NCBI RefSeq assembly: GCF_003626645.1
Contig: NZ_RBAM01000004.1
Span: 62,001 to 126,000, forward strand
Length of the DNA stretch: 64,000 nucleotides
DNA from: Streptomyces klenkii
GTDB taxonomy: Bacteria > Actinomycetota > Actinomycetes > Streptomycetales > Streptomycetaceae
Direction of reading: 5' to 3'
A program made the position numbers and the translations under genes. Of this stretch, positions 53,993 through 62,489 are shown one piece after another (positions within the stretch are counted from its first letter, which is position 1; every line of letters starts with the position of its first letter). The notes beneath the pieces are model-generated. The model saw nothing but the letters and a program-made list of their open reading frames with translations, had not been told where the DNA came from and ran no database searches.

Positions 53993-56553
53993 GCGTTCGC
54001 CTCCTCGTAAGCCGGCTTGCTCATGGACACCGGGCCCTCGCCCGCACCGCCCCCGCTGTCCGTCTTCGGCGTCGTGTTCAGCAGCCGCAGCATCTCCACC
54101 GACGGCACGTCGAACTGGACCGTGGCGCTGCTGAAGCGGCGGTCGCGCATGATGCAGTGGCCGTGCCGGATCTCCTGCGTCACGTCGACGCCGATGGCCT
54201 GGATCAGCTGGCGCGTGTGGGCGCTCTTCGGCAGGTCGAGCAGGGCCGCCATCGCGTCCTGCTGTTCGCTCGTCGTCAGCTGGAAGCCGAAGACCGTCGT
54301 CATCTGCTCCACGAGGCCCGTCAGGCTCGCCAGCGACTCCGGGTCCTGCGTGTCCACGACGAGCGCGGTGTGCAGGGCGCGGCCGACTCGGGCGATGTAC
54401 TGGAGGAACGAGCTGCCCTCGCGCGTGGCCGTGAGGACGTGCACCTCCGGCACCGCCACGACCTTGCGCAGGCCGCGCAGGTCCTTCCGGCCGGCCATGC
54501 TGATGCCGTACGCGAGCAGCGAGTGGACCAGCGCCACGGAGAGCCGCTGGTGGACGGACCAGTCGTCGCGGGAGTCGTCGGGCGCCGGCAGCGTGATGCC
54601 CGGGACCTGAACGACCCAGATGCCCGGCGTCGGCGTGATCAGGGCCGTGCCGGACGGCTTGCCCATGAACGGCGCGCCCAGGCCCGTCAGGGACAGCTCG
54701 TACAGCGCGTCGCCCGTCTCGCGCGTCAGCTCGTCCGGCGAGCGCCGCAGCCGCTCGATGACCTTCCACGTCGCCGGGTCGCCCTCGGCGATGGTCTCGT
54801 TGACCGCGCTCTGGATCGGGGTCTCCGCACCGCGCATCCGCAGGTGCTGCGGCAGCGCGATGCCCAGCTGCGCCGGCACCTCGGTCTGGGCGCGCTCGGC
54901 GCTCTCGCCGCTGAGCAGGGTGAAGAGGTCGGCGACGCCCGCGAACTGCGAGCCCGTCTCGATCAGGTGGGCGTTCAGCCCGTAGCGCTGGCCGGCCGAG
55001 ACCAGGCCGCCCATGTCGCCCTTGAAGTCCAGGGCGAGCACGAACGAGCCGCGGAAGCCGGAGTCCAGCAGGGACAGCATCATCGCGGTCGTCTTGCCGC
55101 GGCCGCTTCGGCCGATGAAGGCCGTGGTCGTGGCGTCACCGCGCTCGGAGCCGCCGGTGAGGTCGTTGCGGACGACGCCGGGGGTCGAGCCGGTCAGGTA
55201 GCCGATGACCGGGCCGGTGTCGTCACCGACCGAGGCCCCGCCCCAGAACCACGAGCCGGCGAAGGCGCCGACCGTACGGGTGTGGACCAGGTCCGGCACG
55301 CGCAGCATGTCGCCGGGCTGGGCCTCCAGCCACAGCTCCCGCTGTTCTTCGGCGGCGACGCTGACCTCGATGCCGATGCCGCCGTAGAAGCCGATGACGG
55401 CGTCGCAGCGGCTGCGCAGGTCGTCCAGAGAGATGTCGCTGCTGACGATCAGGCGCGGGTGGTCCTCCAGCAGCGTGACGTCCTCGCGCTTCATGTCGCG
55501 CGAGAGGGACGTCATCGTCTCCTCGGTCTCCTCGATCTCCTGGGCGGTCTCACCGGCGGAGTGCTTGGCCGCGCTCTGCCGCTGTTCCTTCGCCAGGCGC
55601 CGGACCTCGTCGATCTGCTTGAGGGCGTCGCGCTTGTGGAGGACCTTGAAGCGGACGGACGGCTCGGGGTTGACCGGCAGGGCCGTGATGTCGCCGGCGT
55701 CGTAGTCGTCCGTGAGCTCGGGGACGTACGTGATCTCCGCGACGGATCGCAGCCATTCGCCCGGCCCCGGCGACTCCATCTCCTCCGGGAAGCCGTCCAT
55801 CGTGAGGATCGCGCTCCAGCCGACCGTTTCGCCGCGCTGGTCGAGGACCCGGACGTGGTCGGGATAGGGCAGCACGCGCCCCCGCGTGAGCTGGGCCAGC
55901 TTGGCGCCGGTGATCATTCCCTGGTCGTCCGGGGAGGGCAGCGGGGTGCTGCGGCGCTGCTCGCGCGCGATCATCCAGGCCAGCAGCTCCACGGTGGCCG
56001 TCTGCGCCTTCCACGGCGTGGTCTCCAGCTGGCGGCCGAGGCGCCGTGCGAGGGCGTCGAGGCGGGCGATCTCCTTCTGCGACACCGAGGTCGAGCCGAT
56101 GCCCAGGGCGTCCTGGACGCCCCGGCTGCCGCGCGCCTTCGCCTGGTTGGCGCGCTCGGATATCCGCACGCCGAGCAGGAGCATCCGGGTGGGGAGCTCC
56201 AGCTCCTCCAGCCGCCCGACGCGCAGGTCGGCCCATGCGGCGTAGTCGCCCGCCGAGAACAGGGTCTCCGCCTCGGTCCGGTAGTCCTCGGCGTTCAGCG
56301 GCGACCAGAGAATCTTGAGGTGGCAGTCGTAGCCGGCGAGGGTACGGGCCAGGGCACTGCTCGCCTGGTCCTGCTCGGCGTCCCGGGCCGCCTCCGACAT
56401 CAGGTCGGTGTTGGAGCTCCCCAGCAGGTACCACGCCTCGGCGTGGGTCTCGGTGATGACCAGCCCGTCCGCCAGGCCCACGTAGCGGGGCGGCGGGGCG
56501 GAGCGGTCGCCGTCGACGCCGAGGAAGCGGGCGATGCCCTTCATGATCTTCAT
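53989..56553 (-). CDS. VirB4-like ATPase of the T4SS-like locus
   Basis: An 854-residue P-loop ATPase expected to energise the secretion channel. N-terminal domain (about 1-400) without enzyme motifs, a coiled-coil Glu/Lys stretch (about 310-350), then Walker A IGRSGRGKTT at 480-489, VLALDFKGD (about 505-513) and a Walker B region KVVAVPEVHVLT at 697-708. Where VirB4 proteins have Asp-Glu, this one has Pro-Glu (E703), which is unusual. ARVGRALHTALVVDTQDP resembles the sensor region. ATG start; ends overlapping the lipoprotein gene as GTGA. No membrane helix. Confidence 0.82.
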   Translation of the reverse strand: MKIMKGIARFLGVDGDRSAPPPRYVGLADGLVITETHAEAWYLLGSSNTDLMSEAARDAEQDQASSALARTLAGYDCHLKILWSPLNAEDYRTEAETLFSAGDYAAWADLRVGRLEELELPTRMLLLGVRISERANQAKARGSRGVQDALGIGSTSVSQKEIARLDALARRLGRQLETTPWKAQTATVELLAWMIAREQRRSTPLPSPDDQGMITGAKLAQLTRGRVLPYPDHVRVLDQRGETVGWSAILTMDGFPEEMESPGPGEWLRSVAEITYVPELTDDYDAGDITALPVNPEPSVRFKVLHKRDALKQIDEVRRLAKEQRQSAAKHSAGETAQEIEETEETMTSLSRDMKREDVTLLEDHPRLIVSSDISLDDLRSRCDAVIGFYGGIGIEVSVAAEEQRELWLEAQPGDMLRVPDLVHTRTVGAFAGSWFWGGASVGDDTGPVIGYLTGSTPGVVRNDLTGGSERGDATTTAFIGRSGRGKTTAMMLSLLDSGFRGSFVLALDFKGDMGGLVSAGQRYGLNAHLIETGSQFAGVADLFTLLSGESAERAQTEVPAQLGIALPQHLRMRGAETPIQSAVNETIAEGDPATWKVIERLRRSPDELTRETGDALYELSLTGLGAPFMGKPSGTALITPTPGIWVVQVPGITLPAPDDSRDDWSVHQRLSVALVHSLLAYGISMAGRKDLRGLRKVVAVPEVHVLTATREGSSFLQYIARVGRALHTALVVDTQDPESLASLTGLVEQMTTVFGFQLTTSEQQDAMAALLDLPKSAHTRQLIQAIGVDVTQEIRHGHCIMRDRRFSSATVQFDVPSVEMLRLLNTTPKTDSGGGAGEGPVSMSKPAYEEANA

Positions 56554-56562
56554 TGCGTACCT

Positions 56563-57186
56563 TTACGTACCTTTCCGGCCTTTGCGGCCGCCGCCCGGCA
56601 CCTTCGGCGCTGTCTGCGCCTGCTGTTTCTGCTGCGCCTTCTGCGACGAGTGGTTGCGCGACCTCGCCCGGTAGACGTGGTCCGGCCCGTACAGCCGGGG
56701 GCGGGCCTCGAGCGTGATGGCCCGGCCGGACGTACGCTGCGGCTCCTCTGCGCCCAGGAACCCCTCGAAGGCGCCCATGCCGGGAAGGGCCAGGACGTCC
56801 TCGGACTTCTCCCCGAGGCGCGCCCGCAGCGGGAGCCACTCGGAGCGGGCCGCCGCCCGGCGGCCGCCGTTGATGACCGGCCGGTGGCCCACCGTCAGGT
56901 AGCGGACGGTGAGGGCCCACTGGGTGAGGTTCCAGCGCCGCTCATTGCGCCGGGACCGCTGGGATCCGTAGAAGGTGATGAGGGCCGGCGGCGCGAAGTA
57001 GAGGGTGAAGAACATCTGTGAGGGCCACCCGAAGATCAGGAAGAGCGCGCCCATCCACACCGCGTAGACGACCGCGCCCGTGGTGAGGACCCGTCGTGAC
57101 GGGCCCTCGCCGAGGTCCATGCCCAGCAGCTCGTGCTGCCGGGTCTCCAGGTCGAAATGGCGGGTGAAGGTGTGCCCTACCCTCAT
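56563..57186 (-). CDS. TcpE-like membrane protein of the T4SS-like locus
   Basis: A 207-residue protein matching TcpE of Gram-positive conjugation systems: a soluble N-terminus, two closely spaced membrane helices (about 35-72, VVYAVWMGALFLIFGWPSQMFFTLYFAPPALI in parts), then a basic cytosolic part and a Gln/Lys-rich tail. ATG start overlapping the preceding stop as ATGA, nine bases before the VirB4 start on the same strand. TcpE is required for pCW3 transfer in Clostridium and sits beside TcpF (VirB4) as here. Confidence 0.72.
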   Translation of the reverse strand: MRVGHTFTRHFDLETRQHELLGMDLGEGPSRRVLTTGAVVYAVWMGALFLIFGWPSQMFFTLYFAPPALITFYGSQRSRRNERRWNLTQWALTVRYLTVGHRPVINGGRRAAARSEWLPLRARLGEKSEDVLALPGMGAFEGFLGAEEPQRTSGRAITLEARPRLYGPDHVYRARSRNHSSQKAQQKQQAQTAPKVPGGGRKGRKGT

Positions 57187-57416
57187 GAGCCCGCCACTTT
57201 GTTCCAGATCGCGGTGAGCATGCCCTTGGCGCTGTCCGACGCGTAGACGAAACCGGCCACGACGACGCCCGCTATGAAGTGGGCGAGCAGCTCGCCCCAT
57301 TCGCGCTTGGCGTAGTGGCCGATCGCCCGGACGGCCAGGACGATCAGGAAGATGTTGCCGGCGACGGCAATAACCCAGGTCTTGAGCTCGTCACCGTTGG
57401 ACAGCGCGATTTCCAT
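57183..57416 (-). CDS. Small two-helix membrane protein (TcpD/VirB2-like)
   Basis: A 77-residue protein with two membrane helices: WVIAVAGNIFLIVLAVRAI and LAHFIAGVVVAGFVYA, separated by a basic loop HYAKREWGEL, and a short basic end. Size and shape match TcpD-type or pilin-like small proteins of Gram-positive T4SS. ATG with AAGGGAA upstream. Lies between TcpC-like and TcpE-like genes, the order found in conjugative plasmids. Confidence 0.68.
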   Translation of the reverse strand: MEIALSNGDELKTWVIAVAGNIFLIVLAVRAIGHYAKREWGELLAHFIAGVVVAGFVYASDSAKGMLTAIWNKVAGS

Positions 57417-57481
57417 CGTTTTCCCTTTACTTGAGATAAGAAGAGCGGGCAGATCCGGAATGCGGCACCGGGTCGGCCGGG

Positions 57482-58771
57482 TCAGGAGGACATGCCGCCG
57501 TGGACTTCCGAGACCTGCCAGCGTTCGGCCTTGGCCGAGGCGACCCGGGTCAGCTTGACCCGGTACGTCTGCTCGAGTTCGGCTCCGCCCATCAGCCACG
57601 TGACGGTCGCGACACCGGTGCGGTCGCTCCCGCTGCCTTCGTCGACCGACCAATTGCGGAGCGAGCCGAAGGCCACGCCGGGCGGCAAGGCCGCGATGGA
57701 GGCTCCGGGCGCGGCCACGGACTCGGCCTCGCCCGTGGCGTACTTGCCGAAGAACTCCTCGACGACGCCACGGGACTTGTCACTGAAGTCGTTGTCCGCG
57801 GTCTTCGTGGTGAGCGCGGGGGCGGCCGGGGCGTTCTGCGGCACGCCCACCAGGCCGGGCTGGCCCGTGACGACGATCCGGCCGGACGTGTAGACGACCG
57901 GAATCTCCAGGCCGATCCACCGGGGGCCGGTGACCTGCCGGGAGTCGTCGGCCTTGGACGCGTCGTCCTTCTTCGCTTCGTCCTTCTTGTCCTTGGACTT
58001 GTCGTCCTTGGACTTATCGTCCTTAGGCTTGTCGGACGACTTGTTCTTGTCGTCGGAAGCGGGGCCCTTCACCAGGACGTCGACCCGCACGCGGGCCCGC
58101 TTGTCCTTCTCTTCGGCGACGGGACCGGGCTGGGCCACGAGGACCTCCTGGTGGCCGCGCGTGTTCCAACCCGCGGCCGTGTCCATCCCCTTGGCCATGT
58201 CGCGGGCCAGGGCCTCTGCACGCGGCTTGGGGTCGTTCTCGTCCCAGGCCAGGTAGGCGCGCGCGAAGCGGGCGGCGACGGCCTGGGCCTCCTGTACGGG
58301 GTAGGTCGGCCCGTTGTTGACCTGAACCGGATCGGACTTCGGCGGCGCCGGCGCCCAGAACCAGGAGCGGATACCGGTGATCGCGGCCAGCGCGACGACG
58401 CCCCAGAGCGCACCGCGGCCGACCTTGACCAGGAACTTGGTGCCGCTGTTCTCGTCCTCGAGCTGCCAGGGGACGTCGCGACCCTTGCCCTGGCCCGGGC
58501 TCGGGGCGCCCTGGCCGGTGGCAGCGGACTGCGGCGCACCCGGAGCCTGCGCTTGCAGGCGGGCAGCCGCATCGGTCCACTGCTGAAGCCCGGCGGCGGC
58601 CGGCGGGGCCTGAGCGGGCACGGGGGACGGCGCCGGGGCGGAGTGCTGCGGAAGGGGTGCGACTGCGGGCTGCCCGGCCGGATCACCCGCCGGCCCATTC
58701 GCCGCGTTCTTGTCCCCCTGCGGCTCCGGCAGATTCAGAATCCGCCGCATGACCGTCTTGAACGTGCTCAA
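57482..58771 (-). CDS. TcpC-like conjugal-transfer protein of the T4SS-like locus
   Basis: A 429-residue bitopic protein of the TcpC family. A Pro/Ala/Gln-rich cytosolic part (about 1-130), one membrane helix (about 134-152, VALAAITGIRSWFWAPAP at its end), then two NTF2-like VirB8-type domains separated by a Lys/Asp/Ser-rich stretch with repeated KSKDDKSKDKK. TcpC of pCW3 has the same plan and is essential for transfer. TTG start giving LSTFKTVMRRILN, with AAGGG upstream, consistent with the promoter 41 bp farther on. First gene of the operon. GC of the linker is low owing to Lys codons. Confidence 0.8.
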   Translation of the reverse strand: MSTFKTVMRRILNLPEPQGDKNAANGPAGDPAGQPAVAPLPQHSAPAPSPVPAQAPPAAAGLQQWTDAAARLQAQAPGAPQSAATGQGAPSPGQGKGRDVPWQLEDENSGTKFLVKVGRGALWGVVALAAITGIRSWFWAPAPPKSDPVQVNNGPTYPVQEAQAVAARFARAYLAWDENDPKPRAEALARDMAKGMDTAAGWNTRGHQEVLVAQPGPVAEEKDKRARVRVDVLVKGPASDDKNKSSDKPKDDKSKDDKSKDKKDEAKKDDASKADDSRQVTGPRWIGLEIPVVYTSGRIVVTGQPGLVGVPQNAPAAPALTTKTADNDFSDKSRGVVEEFFGKYATGEAESVAAPGASIAALPPGVAFGSLRNWSVDEGSGSDRTGVATVTWLMGGAELEQTYRVKLTRVASAKAERWQVSEVHGGMSS

Positions 58772-58811
58772 CCCTGGTGACCCTTCCCCCGTGCTAGGCC
58801 TGAGTGGCAGG

Positions 58812-58840
58812 ACAGTACGTCGACCGTTACTGATCGTCAA
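58812..58840 (-). promoter_or_regulatory. HrdB-type promoter of the T4SS-like operon
   Basis: Reverse strand TTGACG (58840-58835) and TACTGT (58817-58812), spaced by 17 bases. Transcript start near 58805, leaving a leader of about 34 bases before the TTG start codon. Confidence 0.65.
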
Positions 58841-59184
58841 ATTACTTCGGACGAACAGTTTCTGTTCTGATGTGAACGATCTTGATCGAGCTGACGTCCT
58901 TATTTTCCCGACAAGACGGACGCATCCAGCTGACGCCTCAACGATTTCGTGGCACCGGTCACGTCAACGACAGGTCACAGCCGTGCGACTGCGCCGACAG
59001 CGGCTCGACGCGCATCGCAGAGCCATCTGTCAGGGCTGCCGCTAGCCACGTCTTGTAGCGAACTTGTTGCCCAACCTTCTGTTTCCTGGACCCCCTTTAT
59101 GAGGCCGCCCAAACGACCGCGGACTGCTGACGACCAGCCCTGTCAGCCCGTCGGGGTGCAACCGGGCGGCTCATGCAAGGCCCA
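58841..59184. other. Gene-free gap between the two leftward operons of the T4SS-like region
   Basis: About 340 bases, markedly richer in A and T than the flanks, without a credible gene. It holds the palindrome described at 58853 and the region behind the RelA-like gene. No clear terminator was seen after that gene's stop. Confidence 0.5.
58853..58867. promoter_or_regulatory. Palindrome GAACAG-TTT-CTGTTC upstream of the T4SS-like promoter
   Basis: A perfect 6+3+6 inverted repeat 13 bases upstream of the -35, a position suited to an activator or repressor. It is not an actinobacterial LexA box, which needs GAAC-N4-GTTC. Confidence 0.5.
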
Positions 59185-60165
59185 TCACTTCAGTGAAGGC
59201 CCACGCCCACGAGCCTGAGTCGGCACAGGAGCCATGGACAGCGCTTCCGGGTCTTGGCGGCGTTCCTGAGAAGCCGGCTTCGTGGCCAGCCTGTTCTTCA
59301 AGTCCGGTGACTCCGCTTGGAGCGGATCGTCCATGGCCAGCCCGACCGACTTCGCCTCCGCCTCGCCGCGGGCGCGTTCAGCAGCCTCTGCGGCGTGCGT
59401 CGCCTTAAGGTCTGCCTCCATCTGGCGGACTTCGGCAACGATTTCCGGAGAGACCTGCGGATTGAGGGTCGCCCGTACCTTCACTTTTCCGAGCTCATCG
59501 ACGCCTTCGGGGGTCCTTACGTTCGCGTACCGTTCGTTCTGCAGCAGGTCCGACGCCTGGTAATAAGCAGTCGCACGGTTCGGCTCCTTTTCGGTGCTCT
59601 TCTCGTCAAAGGAACCGCCGCGGGCAAGTTCGTAAAGCTCGTGATTCTCGCTCTTCGCTGCAAAGCTCTCCGGCGTGTGGAACTGGAGCTCAAACCGCTC
59701 CTCGCGCTCCTTGTGCTGCCAGGTGGTGTTCAAGCCCTTGTAGACGGGGTCCTGCCACGTATTCTGCTCGGATAGCGGTTCGTACCCCTGCTCACGCAGT
59801 CGCTCGTACGTCTCCTTCGTGCCCTGGACGTAGTTGTCCGTCTCGAAGGTGAGGGTGTAGCGATTGAGGTCGTCGATGCCTGCGCACACGTCCTCAGCGC
59901 GGTCACCACGTTTGCCCACAGGAACGGCTACCTTGCGGCGGAGAGAGTCCAGGCCTTTGAGGGAGTACCCCAGGCCCTCGAGCCTTCCGCCACGAGCAGC
60001 TGACTGCTCCTCCAAGCCCTTCATCGTACTGTCGAGCTCGCCACGCGCCGCGGCCGCCCGCTCCCAGAACTGCGTGACCGTCCGGTTGTCCTCAGCACTC
60101 AGCTTGAGGTGTTGTTCGGATTTGGCCTCGTCGCCCTGCCAGCCCCCGTCTGCCAGATCGGTCAC
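59185..60165 (-). CDS. RelA/SpoT-like nucleotidyltransferase-fold protein, copy A of duplicated cassette
   Basis: A 326-residue protein of uncertain family. The core (about 65-210) has DLNRYTLTFETDNYVQGTKE, EQNTWQDPVYKGLN, and FELQFHTPESFAAKSENHELYE. These follow in order and spacing the RelA/SpoT nucleotidyltransferase fold (DLxRYT..., conserved Lys/Tyr segment, xExQFHT...), also met in polymorphic toxins. Canonical residues for ppGpp synthesis are not all present, so the product could differ. The C-terminal 90 residues are helical then disordered. GTG start overlapping the GATEL-protein stop as GTGA. Its paralogue lies two genes upstream. Confidence 0.6.
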   Translation of the reverse strand: MTDLADGGWQGDEAKSEQHLKLSAEDNRTVTQFWERAAAARGELDSTMKGLEEQSAARGGRLEGLGYSLKGLDSLRRKVAVPVGKRGDRAEDVCAGIDDLNRYTLTFETDNYVQGTKETYERLREQGYEPLSEQNTWQDPVYKGLNTTWQHKEREERFELQFHTPESFAAKSENHELYELARGGSFDEKSTEKEPNRATAYYQASDLLQNERYANVRTPEGVDELGKVKVRATLNPQVSPEIVAEVRQMEADLKATHAAEAAERARGEAEAKSVGLAMDDPLQAESPDLKNRLATKPASQERRQDPEALSMAPVPTQARGRGPSLK

Positions 60166-60665
60166 AGCTCAGTGGCTCCCGTCACCCCGCGGAGCTCCTG
60201 AAGGAGCTGCTCTGCTTCGTCGGGGCTGATCTCGATCAAGTGCGGAGGGTTGCTCGCCCGCGCATCGAAGAATTCGAAGACAGCCGAGTCACGTTCCCAT
60301 ACATCATTTCGCATGAAGGTCTCATCGAGCAGATCTTCAGGGCTGCGTCGGCGACGCACGACGGTCGTCGGTCCATTTCCGGCACGCCACGTGCGCTCGT
60401 TCGTGTGATAGGCCCAGTAACGCACCCACCCCTGGCGGTCGCCCACCAGCTCTGCGGCCCGCTCCGCGGTAACCGGGTGGAGCGCCTCCCTTGCGGGGGC
60501 GTACTTGACGTTGGTGTCCTTCACATTGTGCCAGGACCAGTCGATGAGAGACAGGTACTCCCATTGCTCACCCGCGCTCCGCCACATGCTCGACGGACGC
60601 TCGACTGTGTACTGGTCGTCGACTGTCGGAGCCGCTTCCACAAAGTATTCGTAGTTTTCGCTCAT
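60162..60665 (-). CDS. WEYxSLxDW-to-GATEL protein, single-domain copy of duplicated cassette
   Basis: A 167-residue acidic protein of no recognised family. It begins with NYEYFVEAAP and carries VERPSSMWRSAGEQWEYLSLIDWSWHN, DRQGWVRYWAYHTNERTWRAG, VVRRRRSPEDLLDE and ends FFDARASNPPHLIEISPDEAEQLLQELRGVTGATEL (quoted in parts). The same series appears in the C-terminal 170 residues of the neighbouring 377-residue protein. It overlaps the preceding stop by one base (TGATG) and the next start by four (GTGA). The tight coupling to a RelA-like protein suggests an antitoxin, immunity protein or export chaperone. Confidence 0.65.
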   Translation of the reverse strand: MSENYEYFVEAAPTVDDQYTVERPSSMWRSAGEQWEYLSLIDWSWHNVKDTNVKYAPAREALHPVTAERAAELVGDRQGWVRYWAYHTNERTWRAGNGPTTVVRRRRSPEDLLDETFMRNDVWERDSAVFEFFDARASNPPHLIEISPDEAEQLLQELRGVTGATEL

Positions 60666-61339
60666 CACTTGCTCTCCTTCGCAGGAATCTCGCTGTACCG
60701 CTGATGCTGGATGATTTTCGCAGCGTCCTCGTGGGATTCGGCCATCGTGTCCGTCTCGTCGCCAAGCAGGCGGAGGTGGTTCGAGCGGTACAGATCGTAG
60801 AGAAGCTGATTCTCCGTTTTGGCCCAATGGCTGTCCGCCGTGTGGAAGACGATCTCGAATCGCACAGGGCCGTCCGGCTGCTGCCACACCGCGCGGAAGG
60901 CCTTGTGGACCGGGTCTTCCCAGGTGTTCTGTTCCGAGCCGGGGACGATGGCGTAGCCGCGTTCGTGGAGGAGGGCGTAGGTGTGGCGGACGCCTTCGGT
61001 GTAGGTGTTGGGGGCGAAGGTCAGGGTGTAGCGGTTCAGGTCGCGGACCGTGCGGAGGATCTTTTCCAGCGGGACGCGGTCCTCCAGTTGCAGGGCGACC
61101 TTGCGGCGGAAGGCCTTGAGGCCCATCAGACGGTGCGGTTTGCCCTCCAGCTTCGCGCCGTGCGTGTCGCGCAGCGCCTGCTCGACGGCTTCCACCGCGG
61201 CGTCCAGGCCCTTGTGGGCCGTTCGTGCCGCTTCCCAGCGGTCCGTCACCGCCCGGTTCTGGTCCGCTGTCAGTTCTACGCGGCGGCCCGGGCCCGAAGC
61301 GTCGTCTTTCCAGGCCGTGACCGGCTTCTTCTCCGTCAC
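60665..61339 (-). CDS. RelA/SpoT-like nucleotidyltransferase-fold protein, copy B of duplicated cassette
   Basis: A 224-residue paralogue of copy A, lacking its long C-terminal tail. Shared stations: FRRKVALQLEDRVPLEKIL, DLNRYTLTFAPNTYTEGVRH, EQNTWEDPVHKAF, FEIVFHTADSHWAKTENQLLYDL, then a helical end with ESHEDAAKIIQHQRYSEIP. GTG start overlapping the upstream stop as GTGA; followed by the second GATEL protein with a one-base overlap. A stress-alarmone-synthetase-like or toxin activity is inferred from fold resemblance only. Confidence 0.6.
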   Translation of the reverse strand: MTEKKPVTAWKDDASGPGRRVELTADQNRAVTDRWEAARTAHKGLDAAVEAVEQALRDTHGAKLEGKPHRLMGLKAFRRKVALQLEDRVPLEKILRTVRDLNRYTLTFAPNTYTEGVRHTYALLHERGYAIVPGSEQNTWEDPVHKAFRAVWQQPDGPVRFEIVFHTADSHWAKTENQLLYDLYRSNHLRLLGDETDTMAESHEDAAKIIQHQRYSEIPAKESK

Positions 61340-62469
61340 AGTTCCGTCGCCCCCGTCGCGCCGTGGAGTTCGGTCAGCAGTCGCTCCGCCTCCGCCGCGT
61401 CGATCTCCACCAGGTGCGGCGGGTTCGACGGGCGGGCGTCGAAGAAGTCGTAGACGGCCTGCGTCGGGCCCCACTCGTTCCAGGTCTTGAACGCCTCGTC
61501 GTAGATGCGCTCGGGGCTGCGGCGCCGGCGGACCACCGACACCGGTCGCTCCCCTGCCCGCCAGTCCTCTTCGTCCACGTACCGGGCCCAGTAGCGGAGC
61601 CAGCCCTGGCGGTCCGCCCGGAGTTCCTCGGCCCGGTCGGCCGTCACCTCATGCAGGGCCGCACGCGCGGGCGGCAGCTCCACGTTCGTGTCCGCCGCCC
61701 GGTGCCACTGCCAGTCCAGCAGCGACCAGTACTCCCACTCCTCGTCGCGCCCGGCCGCGCAGCGCCACAGGCTCGACGGGCGCTCTGCCGGGTAGCCGTT
61801 CGGCGAAGTCTTGACGAAATAGTCGTACTTGGCGTGCTCCAGGCGGCGCCGCTCGGCCTCCGCCTCCGCCATGCGCTTGTGCAGCGCCGCCGCGTCCGTC
61901 GGGCGGCCCGGGCGGTCGGGCGAGTGGTCGTCCTCGCACTCGCTGAACATGTAGTGCCGGCGGATGCGCTCGATCGTCGGCCACAGCCACATCTGGTGCC
62001 AGTACGCGAGGTCGCTGCCCTCGCGCGACGGGTCCGCGTCCGCTTCCGTGGCCGCCCGCCAGGAGGCGTGCAGGGCGGCCAGCTCTTCGGTGACTCCGCC
62101 GTGCAGCGGCCAGCACGGCCAGATGCGCAGGTGCAGTTGCGGGGCGTAGTGCTTGCCCAGCCAGTCCAGCCAGTCGGACAGCTTCCGCCAGTCGTCCTCC
62201 GTGGCGCGGAGGGACCACGGCTGGTGCTCGCTTCCGAAAGCGGCGGAAGCGGCTGAAGCGGCGGCCGCCGCTGACGTCGCCGTCGCCGCCTCCACCGCGT
62301 GCAACCGGTCGATGACCTCCGTCACGACCTCCGTGACCTCGGCCTGGTTCGCCTTGGTCCCCGACGCGAAGTTCTTGACCGCCGCCTCGAACTGGGTGCG
62401 CCACTCCCGGAGGGTTTCGATCTCCTCGCGGAGGGCCTTCAGTTCTTCCAGCAGTTGTTTGTCTTCCAT
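61336..62469 (-). CDS. DUF4913-like N-domain fused to a GATEL domain
   Basis: A 377-residue two-part protein. N-terminal coiled coil (KQLLEELKALREEIETLREW), an Ala run (about 65-75), then a Trp-rich domain (about 80-185: WRKLSDWLDWLGKHYAPQLHLRIWPCWPLHGG in parts; YWHQMWLWPTIERIRRHYMFSECEDDHSP in parts) resembling the DUF4913 family seen beside actinobacterial VirD4 genes. Residues about 205-377 repeat the single-domain protein downstream: EEWEYWSLLDWQWHR, DRQGWLRYWARY, VVRRRRSPERIYDE, FFDARPSNPPHL, GATEL. ATG start, 20 bp after the VirD4 stop. Overlaps the RelA-like gene as GTGA. Confidence 0.68.
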   Translation of the reverse strand: MEDKQLLEELKALREEIETLREWRTQFEAAVKNFASGTKANQAEVTEVVTEVIDRLHAVEAATATSAAAAASAASAAFGSEHQPWSLRATEDDWRKLSDWLDWLGKHYAPQLHLRIWPCWPLHGGVTEELAALHASWRAATEADADPSREGSDLAYWHQMWLWPTIERIRRHYMFSECEDDHSPDRPGRPTDAAALHKRMAEAEAERRRLEHAKYDYFVKTSPNGYPAERPSSLWRCAAGRDEEWEYWSLLDWQWHRAADTNVELPPARAALHEVTADRAEELRADRQGWLRYWARYVDEEDWRAGERPVSVVRRRRSPERIYDEAFKTWNEWGPTQAVYDFFDARPSNPPHLVEIDAAEAERLLTELHGATGATEL

Positions 62470-62489
62470 GGCTTCCCGCCCCTCCTTAC

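Noticed and set aside
58853..58867. LexA (SOS) box
   Set aside because: Actinobacterial LexA boxes have GAAC-N4-GTTC; here the spacing between GAAC and GTTC is seven.
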